This document shows, piece after piece, positions 24,994 through 31,613 of a stretch of DNA of 64,000 bases (position 1 is the stretch's first letter; each line of letters opens with the position of its first letter). The stretch is from JAYVSZ01 sp043774925 (GTDB taxonomy: Bacteria > Pseudomonadota > Gammaproteobacteria > Burkholderiales > Methylophilaceae): assembly GCA_043774925.1 (NCBI GenBank), contig JAYVSZ010000015.1:1-64000 (forward strand), in the 5' to 3' direction. Under the pieces are notes generated by a model. That model made no database searches and was not told the origin of the DNA. It saw only the letters and a program-made list of their open reading frames with translations. Both the position numbers and the translations under genes were made by a program.

Positions 24994-25059
24994 TGTAGGA
25001 GCGCAATTTATTGCGCGATTATCTCTACATTATTTCGCGCAATAAATTGCGCTCCTACA
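24994..25059. repeat. REPIN-like element: two inverted 25-bp copies in the pqqC-pqqD gap
   Basis: Left arm 24994-25018 (starts TGTAGGAGCGC, ends TTGCGCGA) and right arm 25035-25059 are exact inverse complements; each arm is itself palindromic (GCGCAATTTATTGCGC). The 16-nt spacer has no coding sense. The opening GTAGGAGCGC resembles REP sequences mobilised by RAYT transposases in proteobacteria. It nearly fills the 89-bp gap. Confidence 0.8.
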
Positions 25060-25064
25060 TAAAA

Positions 25065-25823
25065 TTAATCAATCTTAATCACTGGCTGGCGAAGGTAATC
25101 GCGCCCTTCCACTTTAATTTCCGTCGAAGCGAGCATGATCGAATCGGCAATCACCCATAAAACATTCAACTTAAATTGCAAAATATCCAGCGCACGCATT
25201 TGCATCTCGCGGCTTGTACTAAAATAATCCAGCGTGACGCCCAAGCCTTGCTCCACGTCGCGGCGCGCTTCGGTGAGGCGCTTTTTAAAGTAGCTTAGCC
25301 CTTCTTCTTTAATCCACGGGTACATTTGCGGCCAAGAGCTAATGCGCTGCTGATGAATGTGCGGCGCGAACAGCTCGGTGAGACTAGAGCACACGCTTTC
25401 TTGCCACGGGCGTTGTTTGGCGAAGTTAATATAAGCATCTACCGCAAAGCGCACGCCAGGGCTCACCATTTCTAGCGAAGTCACTTGCGCGCGCGTCAGC
25501 CCCACCGCGTTGCCAAGCTGAATCCATGCCTCAATGCCGCCCACATTTTCACCCACGCCGTCATGGTCGGTGATGCGCACAATCCATTGTTTGCGCACTT
25601 CAACATCGGGGCAGTTGGACAAAATCGCGCCATCTTTCATGGGAATGGCGATTTGATAATAAAAACGATTCGCCACCCAACTTTGCAGCTGCTCTTTGCT
25701 CAATTGGCCTTCGTACATCATCACATGGAACGGATGATAAATGTGGTAGCCCTTGCCTTTTTCGCGCAGTTTTTCTTCAAATTCGGCGCGCGACCAAGGC
25801 GCTAATGGTGTTGCTTTTGTCAT
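25065..25823 (-). CDS. pqqC: Pyrroloquinoline-quinone synthase (cofactorless oxidase)
   Basis: 252 residues, all-helical PqqC fold. Signatures: GKGYHIYHPFHVMMYEGQLS, ANRFYYQIAIPMKDGAILSN, RITDHDGV and HQQRISSWPQMYPWIKEEGL. It carries out the last step: ring closure and eight-electron oxidation of AHQQ to PQQ using O2. The ATG at 25823 matches the family start (WSRAEFEEKLREKG follows). A 122-bp gap with a hairpin separates it from pqqB upstream. Confidence 0.96.
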   Translation of the reverse strand: MTKATPLAPWSRAEFEEKLREKGKGYHIYHPFHVMMYEGQLSKEQLQSWVANRFYYQIAIPMKDGAILSNCPDVEVRKQWIVRITDHDGVGENVGGIEAWIQLGNAVGLTRAQVTSLEMVSPGVRFAVDAYINFAKQRPWQESVCSSLTELFAPHIHQQRISSWPQMYPWIKEEGLSYFKKRLTEARRDVEQGLGVTLDYFSTSREMQMRALDILQFKLNVLWVIADSIMLASTEIKVEGRDYLRQPVIKID

Positions 25824-25860
25824 CGTTTTAAACCTTCAAATTATCCTATGTTGTTACCAT

Positions 25861-25897
25861 GCCTCTGCAAGCCAATATCCACGCGGTTCTCAGAGGC
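25861..25897. repeat. Hairpin in the pqqB-pqqC gap, related to one at 56485
   Basis: GCCTCTG (25861-25867) pairs with CAGAGGC (25891-25897). The loop includes CAAGCCAATATCCACGCGG, which recurs with one change at 56485-56503 (same strand). Probably a small dispersed repeat; no T-run follows on either strand. Confidence 0.5.
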
Positions 25898-25945
25898 ATT
25901 ATTTGCGCTCGAGCTTATATAACTTAAAAATATCGATTTTTTTAC

Positions 25946-26863
25946 TTATAAGATGATGTCCATACCGTCATACGCGACTTCTATACCATGCTGAGTTAGA
26001 ATCGCGCGCTCGGCAGAATCTTCGCGCAAAATTGGGTTGGTGTTGTTGATATGAATCAATATTTTTCTGACATCACCAAATTTATCGAGTTCCTCGATCA
26101 TGCCGCCCTCGCCCGACTGCGGATTGTGGCCGATGCTGCGCGCGGTTTTCGTCATTAAACCCATGTCAGCCATTTCAGTGTTGGTCCAAAACGTGCCATC
26201 CACCATAATGCAGTCGGCTTGATTCATCAGCACTGGCAAATGTGGCTCAATTTCGGCCAAGCCTGGCGAATACCAGCATTTTTTGCCAGATGAAATTTCT
26301 TCAATCAGCACGCCAATAGTATCACCGGGCTGCGGGTTGTTGCGGTGCGGAGAATAAGGCGGTGCGGCGCTTTTAAGCGCAACAGTGGTAAAGCGCAAAT
26401 TCGGCACATTGGGGATTTCAAAGCTTGTTTTGCCGTCTATCGGCACTTGGTGGTAATTAATGCCGCAATAATGGCCGAGAATATTCAGCACTTGGTTGCC
26501 CGTCGTCAGGTCTTCATAGACCATATCCGTGCAGTAAATTTCGCGTTTTACTTTACCCTCACGTAGCATAAACAAACCTGTCGTGTGGTCAATTTGCGCG
26601 TCAATTAGCACAATCGCTTGAATGCCAGAATCGCGAATATTTCTGCTTGGTTGCAAAGGCGCAAAATCTTGAATTTGTTGCAATACGTCGGGCGAAGCAT
26701 TAAACAGCACCCAATCTACGCCGTTACCGCTGACGCAAATGGAAGATTGTGTGCGTTTGGTGGCTTTAATAGTACCTTTACGCAGCCCATCGCAATTGGG
26801 GCAATTGCAGTTCCATTGCGGGAATCCGCCACCCGCGGCAGCGCCTAGTACGTGTATGTGCAT
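25946..26863 (-). CDS. pqqB: PQQ biosynthesis metallo-beta-lactamase-fold hydroxylase
   Basis: 305 residues from the ATG at 26863 (MHIHVLGAAAGGGFPQWNCN, the invariant PqqB start). The longer reading frame to 26968 adds 35 residues not found in the family and runs back to the terminator after pqqA, so it is rejected. NCPNC near the N-terminus is a conserved zinc-binding pair. PqqB has the metallo-beta-lactamase fold and is reported to hydroxylate the diglutamyl-tyrosine intermediate. It is read from the pqqA promoter by read-through of the hairpin at 26967-26993. Confidence 0.95.
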   Translation of the reverse strand: MHIHVLGAAAGGGFPQWNCNCPNCDGLRKGTIKATKRTQSSICVSGNGVDWVLFNASPDVLQQIQDFAPLQPSRNIRDSGIQAIVLIDAQIDHTTGLFMLREGKVKREIYCTDMVYEDLTTGNQVLNILGHYCGINYHQVPIDGKTSFEIPNVPNLRFTTVALKSAAPPYSPHRNNPQPGDTIGVLIEEISSGKKCWYSPGLAEIEPHLPVLMNQADCIMVDGTFWTNTEMADMGLMTKTARSIGHNPQSGEGGMIEELDKFGDVRKILIHINNTNPILREDSAERAILTQHGIEVAYDGMDIIL

Positions 26864-26966
26864 GAGATTCTTTAGAATGTTTAATGAATGCTGAATTTTA
26901 CTCTTTAACGAGTAAAATACGGATGTAAAAAACTGTGTATTAAGTTTAAATAGCCGCTTTTTATAC

Positions 26967-26993
26967 AAAAAAGGCTGCCATGTGGCAGCCTTT
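26967..26993 (-). terminator. Attenuating terminator between pqqA and pqqB
   Basis: Minus strand AAAGGCTGCC - ACAT - GGCAGCC followed by TTTTTT. It lies 14 bp after the pqqA stop. Partial termination here would give much more pqqA than pqqBCDE mRNA, as expected for a peptide substrate. Confidence 0.85.
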
Positions 26994-27006
26994 ACAGAAC
27001 AAAAAA

Positions 27007-27078
27007 TTATTTGTTCATTACGTACATTGTTACTTCAAAGCCAAAACGCATTTCAGTAGCTGCTGGAGTTGTCCACAT
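27007..27078 (-). CDS. pqqA: PQQ precursor peptide PqqA (23 residues)
   Basis: ATG at 27078, TAA at 27009-27007: 23 codons, opening MWTTPAATEMRFGFEVTMY and ending VMNK. The Glu and Tyr of E-V-T-M-Y (residues 15 and 19) are the two side chains fused by PqqE into the PQQ skeleton; WTTP and the FGFE stretch are conserved among PqqA peptides. AAGGAAAT before the ATG is the ribosome site. First gene of the pqq operon and short enough to be missed by ORF callers. The 118 bp upstream hold its promoter, which I could not place with certainty. Confidence 0.95.
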   Translation of the reverse strand: MWTTPAATEMRFGFEVTMYVMNK

Positions 27079-27196
27079 GATAAATTTCCTTAGTAGTTAA
27101 CCGTTGCAAACATTACAACGTGAACACATTGTGCCAGCTTTCTAAACCCTACAATACTGCAATTTACCTGAATTTAACTAAGTAAATTCATGAGGC

Positions 27197-28054
27197 TTAA
27201 AAGTAATACTTAAGGGTCAGGCCGCCACCCACATCTGGGTTGGCATCGCTAAGACCGCCATAAAGCACGGCACTGAGCTTGTAGTTGTTATTAATATAAT
27301 GAGAGCCATAAATTGATAGCTCTTGCGGTTTTGGCGAGCCGCTCACAGAGGCCGTTGCCCAGTCGTAAGATACGCCAACTTCGGTATCTTTAGAAAAATT
27401 ATAGCCGCCGCCTAATGAGCCATAGACCACATTCTTGTAATTTACGCCGCTGGGCTCACCCAGAAACTTGTAACCCAAACCCAGCGAGGCGTACATTGGG
27501 CCAAAGTTCTTATCAATATTGGTTTGAATAGCGTAATCGTTCTCGCCAGAGCCCAAGCCTCGTGTATCGCTGGCAGTGCCAAACTTGATGCGCCCAGTGA
27601 AATCAACAACAAAGCCTTGGTCACCGCCATCATAAGCTTGATATGTAGCAGCCGCAACAATATCACCTAAACCAGATTCGGTTGTTCTTACATTCGTTGC
27701 TGTAGTTGTTGAAGGTGTAGTTGTAGTAATTGTTTGTGGGTTTGTACATGCGCCAGTACCACGTTTGCGGCAATCTGCCCCCGTGCTGATAGTTGAAGTT
27801 GAGCTTGAGCCACTAAAACCGCTTGGTACAACGCTGCCATTACCAGTCACACGAATCCAAGGAACAGTCACTTTATAGGTGAACGCCCCCGTTCGATAAG
27901 ACGCAGCTAAGGGCACATACCAAACATCTGTAGAATCACTTGTGCCATATTTGCCGGTTGAGTAATCAGCCCCTATAGAAGCACTAAAGCCATCAGCGTA
28001 AGCATTTGTTGCTAGTAAAGTTGCAGCTATCAATAGCTGTTTGATTAAACGCAT
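27197..28054 (-). CDS. Putative outer-membrane beta-barrel protein
   Basis: 285 residues. Signal peptide (MRLIKQLLIAATLLATNAYA). The mature chain has alternating polar/apolar strands and ends in aromatic F (LTLKYYF), as expected for an outer-membrane barrel. A Thr/Ser-rich loop (about 82-125, NPQTITTTTPSTTTATN) contains two Cys (CRKRGTGAC) that may form a disulfide. I do not recognise a specific substrate family. It is the third gene of the DUF6502-DUF5666 operon (17-bp gap), so its porin or channel role is probably tied to those two. Confidence 0.7.
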   Translation of the reverse strand: MRLIKQLLIAATLLATNAYADGFSASIGADYSTGKYGTSDSTDVWYVPLAASYRTGAFTYKVTVPWIRVTGNGSVVPSGFSGSSSTSTISTGADCRKRGTGACTNPQTITTTTPSTTTATNVRTTESGLGDIVAAATYQAYDGGDQGFVVDFTGRIKFGTASDTRGLGSGENDYAIQTNIDKNFGPMYASLGLGYKFLGEPSGVNYKNVVYGSLGGGYNFSKDTEVGVSYDWATASVSGSPKPQELSIYGSHYINNNYKLSAVLYGGLSDANPDVGGGLTLKYYF

Positions 28055-28071
28055 ATTATCTCCTAATGTTG

Positions 28072-29631
28072 TTATTTATACTTACCGCTACTACTGCCGC
28101 CGCCAGAACCGCCGCCACCAGGATGACTTGAGCCGCCGCCAGAGCCGCCACCCCCACTAGGGCGACTTGAGCCACCGCCTTGCGAACCGCCTATAGAACT
28201 ACCGGAAGAGCCGCGTTCGCTAGCACCACTTCCAGACGAGCCAGTGGAGTCGTGTCCGCTGGCACCACTTCCGCCAGATGAGCCTTCACCAGATCTGCCA
28301 TTCCCACTCGATGAACTCGATTCTGAAGTATCTGAAGCGCCTGACGAACCAGAACTGCCCGACGCGCCTGACGTGTTTTCATTCTTGCCAGAACTGTCAC
28401 TACCTTGCTTACTATTATCTTTGAATTGAATATCAATATCAATACGATTGCCTTTTCTTTCGGATACTTTATCGGTTACCCATTGGCCTTTGTTGTTTCG
28501 GCGCAACTCAATTTTTACCAACTTATCTTTAAAGTTATCAAGTGATTCGCCTTGCGATACGCTCACTTCTGTGCCAGAAATTGATAAATGATTCTGCCCA
28601 TCTTTGCGCACATAACCTTCCATAATTGCACTATCCACAAGGTTTACGACGTTATTAATGGGTTGCGCTTCTATATGACTCGCCTGCAAAGTACCGTTAT
28701 TCCAGCTACCCGCAACTTGCACCTCACTGCCCACTTTCACTTTTGCAAGCGTTTGTTTATCTGTCACATTCACTTTTGTGCCATTTACAATAAAGCCGTC
28801 GCGCGTCAACCCCGTAACCAAGCCAAGCGTATTTGCATTAGCGCCGTCATTCACTAAATCGACCCGTGAAGCCACAATATTGCCATTAGCTAGGCGATAG
28901 CCACTTACACGCGCAACCGCATTCGGACTTGCATTTGCCAATTGACGCACAATGTTTTGATTGACATTTACCGTTTGACCCATCACGTTAATTTGCTGAC
29001 GGGCAATATCCACGCCCTTAACAGGGCCGCTCACCGCGTTAAATAAGCCGATTGCACGCGCATGCAGCACACCGTTTACGCTGTTTACCTTAAGCATCAC
29101 GGTCTTGCCCACGGCCAGATCTGCCAGTTTGGCTGTTTTGCCATTGTCGTATATGGGCGTAGCGCTTTCATATTGCACTTCTTCACCGTTTACGCAAATA
29201 CTAGCAAAACCTGTTACGACGCCCATAATACCCACTTCGCCCTCTGCATCTTGAGGTAATAATGCATACTCAGGCAACGAATCACCCGTACCGCCAATGC
29301 CGCCGCCTTTTGCAATCGGTGCGCCGGTGCCAGAAATGCCCCCTGTAGCCACTTTTGCACCTGTACCTGCAACACCGCCTTGAGCGACGGGCGAACCTGT
29401 CCCAGAAACGCCACCTTTAGCTACTGAAATTCCTGTACCTGCCACACCACCTTCCGCAACAGCAGCGCCAGTGCCAGAAATGCCACCTTTAGCTGGCGCA
29501 CCTGTGCCACTAATGCCACCGTCTAAACTATAAGGATTAATCATGGATGCGGCAGAGCACGCACCTTCGCTACCCGCATGGGCATTAGCAGCAAATAATA
29601 AGCTTATGGCAATGATGGCGGCGCGAGGCAT
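28072..29631 (-). CDS. DUF5666 secreted protein with GG-x-x-GTG repeats and a Ser/Gly-rich tail
   Basis: 519 residues. Signal peptide to about 19 (HAG). Residues 38-121 are seven 12-residue repeats of the form GG[IV][SA]GTG-x-x-[VI]A-x. Residues about 130-385 hold several DUF5666 beta units (GVVTGFASICVNGEEV, GLVTGLTRDGFIVNGTKV, VQVAGSWNNGTLQASHIE). The last 120 residues are Ser/Gly-rich low complexity. DUF5666 proteins are probably surface or periplasmic; their ligand is unknown. Its ATG overlaps the stop of the DUF6502 gene by 1 nt, so the regulator and this protein are translationally coupled. Confidence 0.8.
   Translation of the reverse strand: MPRAAIIAISLLFAANAHAGSEGACSAASMINPYSLDGGISGTGAPAKGGISGTGAAVAEGGVAGTGISVAKGGVSGTGSPVAQGGVAGTGAKVATGGISGTGAPIAKGGGIGGTGDSLPEYALLPQDAEGEVGIMGVVTGFASICVNGEEVQYESATPIYDNGKTAKLADLAVGKTVMLKVNSVNGVLHARAIGLFNAVSGPVKGVDIARQQINVMGQTVNVNQNIVRQLANASPNAVARVSGYRLANGNIVASRVDLVNDGANANTLGLVTGLTRDGFIVNGTKVNVTDKQTLAKVKVGSEVQVAGSWNNGTLQASHIEAQPINNVVNLVDSAIMEGYVRKDGQNHLSISGTEVSVSQGESLDNFKDKLVKIELRRNNKGQWVTDKVSERKGNRIDIDIQFKDNSKQGSDSSGKNENTSGASGSSGSSGASDTSESSSSSGNGRSGEGSSGGSGASGHDSTGSSGSGASERGSSGSSIGGSQGGGSSRPSGGGGSGGGSSHPGGGGSGGGSSSGKYK
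29269..29520 (-). repeat. Seven tandem 36-bp coding repeats (12-residue unit)
   Basis: Encodes GGISGTGAPAK, GGISGTGAAVAE, GGVAGTGISVAK, GGVSGTGSPVAQ, GGVAGTGAKVAT, GGISGTGAPIAK and a diverged GGGIGGTGDSLPE. The codons differ between units while the protein motif is kept, so selection rather than recent duplication maintains the repeat. Confidence 0.85.
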
Positions 29632-30485
29632 TACTGATCCCCTTTGCTTTTTGCATCGGTATCCGTATGCATCGGCTCGTGGTAAAAATAAATGCCGTAG
29701 GTCATGCGCAACTTGGGTTGGGCGGATTGGCTATCTTCCGCGTGACTATCTGCCACTTTAAACACCTCAGTTAATGTTTTCATGCCTTGTTTCTTCGCAA
29801 ATTCACTAATTTCCTGAACACTTGCCATGCTCAGCTCGTCGTAGTACACACAACGCTCAAGAAAGCTGTTTTGTTGACCGAGCATATTAGAAACCGCCGC
29901 TTCGGCGTGATCATGCAGATTGTGCCCAAAGAAAAAGGCTTTTTCTTCAAACCCTTCTTGCGGAATAAACGCATCAGCCATGATATGTACTCTATTTTCT
30001 GCATCCACTGTTGCAAAGCCGAGCCGTAACCATTCATCTAATACGGCTCTAGGATGAATATCTGTACTGACGCTACGCACCAAGCTTTCGAACGACTCTG
30101 TTTCGCCTGCAGAAGCCAACCTAGGTAAAGCTTTGGGTATGCCCTCTTTATTCAGGTATTTTGAGTCTGAGTTCCACAAAGCCATTATTTGCGAGCCAAG
30201 CGAAATATTCTCTGGCACCACCTCACCGACCTCAGGCGAATATTCACGCAAACGACGCACATCCTTGCGATGCACGCCGCTAATCAAACTAATACGCGTA
30301 TCCGTTGGTCGCTTGCCATCAATCATAAATTCAGTATCCGACACTTCCACAAAAAGTGTTTTGAGCAAATCAATGGCAAATGTATAGCTTAAATCATTTG
30401 CTAGCATCAGCTTAATGAATGGCTTTAGCACGCGCTTCATAGCGCTTGCGATTAATAATTGTTTTTTAGAGAAACTGTTTTCCAT
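29631..30485 (-). CDS. DUF6502 protein, probable transcription regulator
   Basis: 284 residues from the ATG at 30485 (MENSFSKKQLLIASAMKRVL); the open frame extends to 30551 but the added 22 residues do not look like the family start. The N-terminal part (about 1-85) fits DUF6502, a helix-turn-helix-like domain: PFIKLMLANDLSYTFAIDLLKTLFVEV, then RISLISGVHRKDVRRLREY. The C-terminal part (HNLHDHAEAAVSNMLGQ) is helical. It heads the operon with DUF5666 and the barrel protein, and faces the promoter at 30559 that contains GGGA-N5-TCCC. I propose it as the regulator binding that palindrome; this is inference from position. Confidence 0.75.
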   Translation of the reverse strand: MENSFSKKQLLIASAMKRVLKPFIKLMLANDLSYTFAIDLLKTLFVEVSDTEFMIDGKRPTDTRISLISGVHRKDVRRLREYSPEVGEVVPENISLGSQIMALWNSDSKYLNKEGIPKALPRLASAGETESFESLVRSVSTDIHPRAVLDEWLRLGFATVDAENRVHIMADAFIPQEGFEEKAFFFGHNLHDHAEAAVSNMLGQQNSFLERCVYYDELSMASVQEISEFAKKQGMKTLTEVFKVADSHAEDSQSAQPKLRMTYGIYFYHEPMHTDTDAKSKGDQ

Positions 30486-30536
30486 ACTTGAAATAGTTAA
30501 GCATTTCACCCTTGAAACCATAGCATAACAAATAAA

Positions 30537-30609
30537 GGGATATTTTACCATTTATTTATTGACTTGGGAAATTATCCCGAGTACTCTGTTGTTTCGGGGA
30601 TTAAAGTTA
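30537..30609 (+). promoter_or_regulatory. Promoter of the 77-residue gene with GGGA-N5-TCCC in the spacer
   Basis: -35 TTGACT (30559-30564), 17-nt spacer, -10 TACTCT (30582-30587). GGGAAATTATCCC (30566-30578) lies wholly in the spacer. A half-site GGGATTAAAG (30597-30606) lies 31 bp downstream, and a diverged copy GGGATATTTTACC (30537-30549) 29 bp upstream, towards the DUF6502 gene. Overlap with polymerase contacts suggests repression. Confidence 0.68.
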
Positions 30610-30639
30610 ATTTATCAAACCTCAATTAGGAGAAATATC

Positions 30640-30873
30640 ATGTTGAATCAAAAACTATTAGTAGCACTATTTAGCGCTGCACTTGCTTTGGCACCAAGCA
30701 TCAGTTTTGCGCGTCAAGGCGCTGATGACGGACCAAACCATGAAGCGAATGAACACGCAGCAGGTCATGAAGCGAATGAACATGCGAGTGGCAATAACCA
30801 AGGTGGCGATAAACATGGCAGAAACCGCCGTGGCCGCGATAAAGATAATGTAATGCCAGTACCAGCACCTTAA
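30640..30873 (+). CDS. Small secreted His/Glu/Asn-rich repeat protein (77 residues)
   Basis: From the ATG at 30640, with AGGAGAA 6 nt upstream; the longer frame to 30559 begins inside the promoter and is rejected. Signal peptide MLNQKLLVALFSAALALAPS-ISFA, then RQGADDGPN, two tandem 9-residue repeats HEANEHAAG / HEANEHASG (30739-30792), and a basic tail (GRNRRGRDKDN). No family recognised. The His/Glu-rich repeats could bind metal ions. It shares R-x-GADD with the 117-residue protein downstream and has the same kind of operator, so the two are probably coregulated. Confidence 0.75.
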   Translation: MLNQKLLVALFSAALALAPSISFARQGADDGPNHEANEHAAGHEANEHASGNNQGGDKHGRNRRGRDKDNVMPVPAP

Positions 30874-30895
30874 CGCGTCAATTAGTATTAAGTGC

Positions 30896-30928
30896 AATCC
30901 CATCTGCCATTCAGCAGGTGGGATTTTT
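30896..30928 (+). terminator. Terminator after the 77-residue gene
   Basis: AATCCCATCTGC - CATTCA - GCAGGTGGGATTTTT, a near-perfect stem with T-run, 22 bp after the stop. The remaining gap to 31128 is AT-rich, with no gene or other structure seen. Confidence 0.85.
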
Positions 30929-31128
30929 AGTTTTTATTGTGTGTTTTGTGTCTACAGGCATCCTACTTGTTTTAATTTTTATGTAATTAGCTTAGTAATT
31001 TTTCTATATTAATTGACCTTATTTGTCTTTACGCCCCAATTAGTACAATTAATCTTCATTTTTCAATGATTTAACTTGAACAAAAACAATTACTTATCAA
31101 TTTACTTGAATTATTTTCAATTAAACTA

Positions 31129-31181
31129 TTGACACGGGAATATTTCCCGCTTAATATTCACATCAACGGGAATTAATCCCG
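31129..31181 (+). promoter_or_regulatory. Promoter of the 117-residue gene with two GGGA-N5-TCCC operators
   Basis: -35 TTGACA (31129-31134), exactly 17-nt spacer, -10 TAATAT (31152-31157): near-consensus sigma-70. CGGGAATATTTCCCG (31135-31149) fills the spacer. CGGGAATTAATCCCG (31167-31181) lies at the expected start of the transcript. Operator centres are 32 bp apart, three helical turns. A strong promoter blocked by a dimer at both sites is the natural reading. Confidence 0.8.
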
Positions 31182-31216
31182 TTTAATTAAGCAGGATAAA
31201 CTTTAGGAGAATTATC

Positions 31217-31570
31217 ATGAATAGCAAAAAATTAGTATTAAGTGCATTAGCAATCGCATTATTGACAACAGCAAGTTTGTCATTCTCACGTGAAGCATCT
31301 GAAGGCCCACGCGGTGCAGATCGTATTCATAGTGGTACCCATAAAAATAGCGTTGATGCAGATGCTATGATGCTAGCGCGTCGTGGTGCGGATGATCCTG
31401 TCCCACATCCACGTGGTGAAGGCGCTGGTCACCCTAACAGTGTTGACGTTAACGGTATGATATTAGCGCGTCGTGGTGCAGATGACCCAGTTGGTTCTGA
31501 GCGTCCAGGTGAAGTGCATGGACAAAAGCGCGGCGGTCGCAACAGTGTTGAAATTAGCACTTTAGCCTAA
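31217..31570 (+). CDS. Small secreted repeat protein with LARRGADDPV units (117 residues)
   Basis: Signal peptide MNSKKLVLSALAIALLTTAS-LSFS, then a 30-residue repeat: NSVDADAMMLARRGADDPV (44-62) and NSVDVNGMILARRGADDPV (74-92), with a partial third unit NSVEISTLA at the C-terminus (109-117). Linkers are Pro/Gly/His-rich. AGGAGAA precedes the ATG. I recognise no family. The regular units with basic pairs (RR) look like a multi-copy peptide precursor or a surface-binding repeat, but no processing enzyme is adjacent. Expression is set by the strong promoter with paired operators just upstream. A terminator follows. Confidence 0.75.
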   Translation: MNSKKLVLSALAIALLTTASLSFSREASEGPRGADRIHSGTHKNSVDADAMMLARRGADDPVPHPRGEGAGHPNSVDVNGMILARRGADDPVGSERPGEVHGQKRGGRNSVEISTLA

Positions 31571-31582
31571 GCCACAAGCAAT

Positions 31583-31613
31583 AAAAAAGCCGCAATTATT
31601 TGCGGCTTTTTTT
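31583..31613. terminator. Bidirectional terminator between the 117-residue gene and aroG
   Basis: AAAAAAGCCGCAA - TTAT - TTGCGGCTTTTTTT; it touches the stop of the convergent aroG gene and serves both transcripts. Confidence 0.9.

Noticed and set aside
26864..26968. Longer N-terminus for pqqB
   Set aside because: It starts at the terminator after pqqA, and the family begins at MHIHVLGAAAGGG.
29269..29520. CRISPR-like array
   Set aside because: The repeats are in-frame coding units without spacers; no true CRISPR array is present in the window.
30559..30639. N-terminal extension of the 77-residue protein
   Set aside because: It would start inside the -35/-10 region; the ATG at 30640 has AGGAGAA and a proper signal peptide.
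31217..31570. The LARRGADDPV repeat protein as a substrate of the nearby radical SAM enzyme PqqE
   Set aside because: PqqE is specific for PqqA, lies in a separate operon with its own terminator, and the protein has a Sec signal rather than a RiPP leader.
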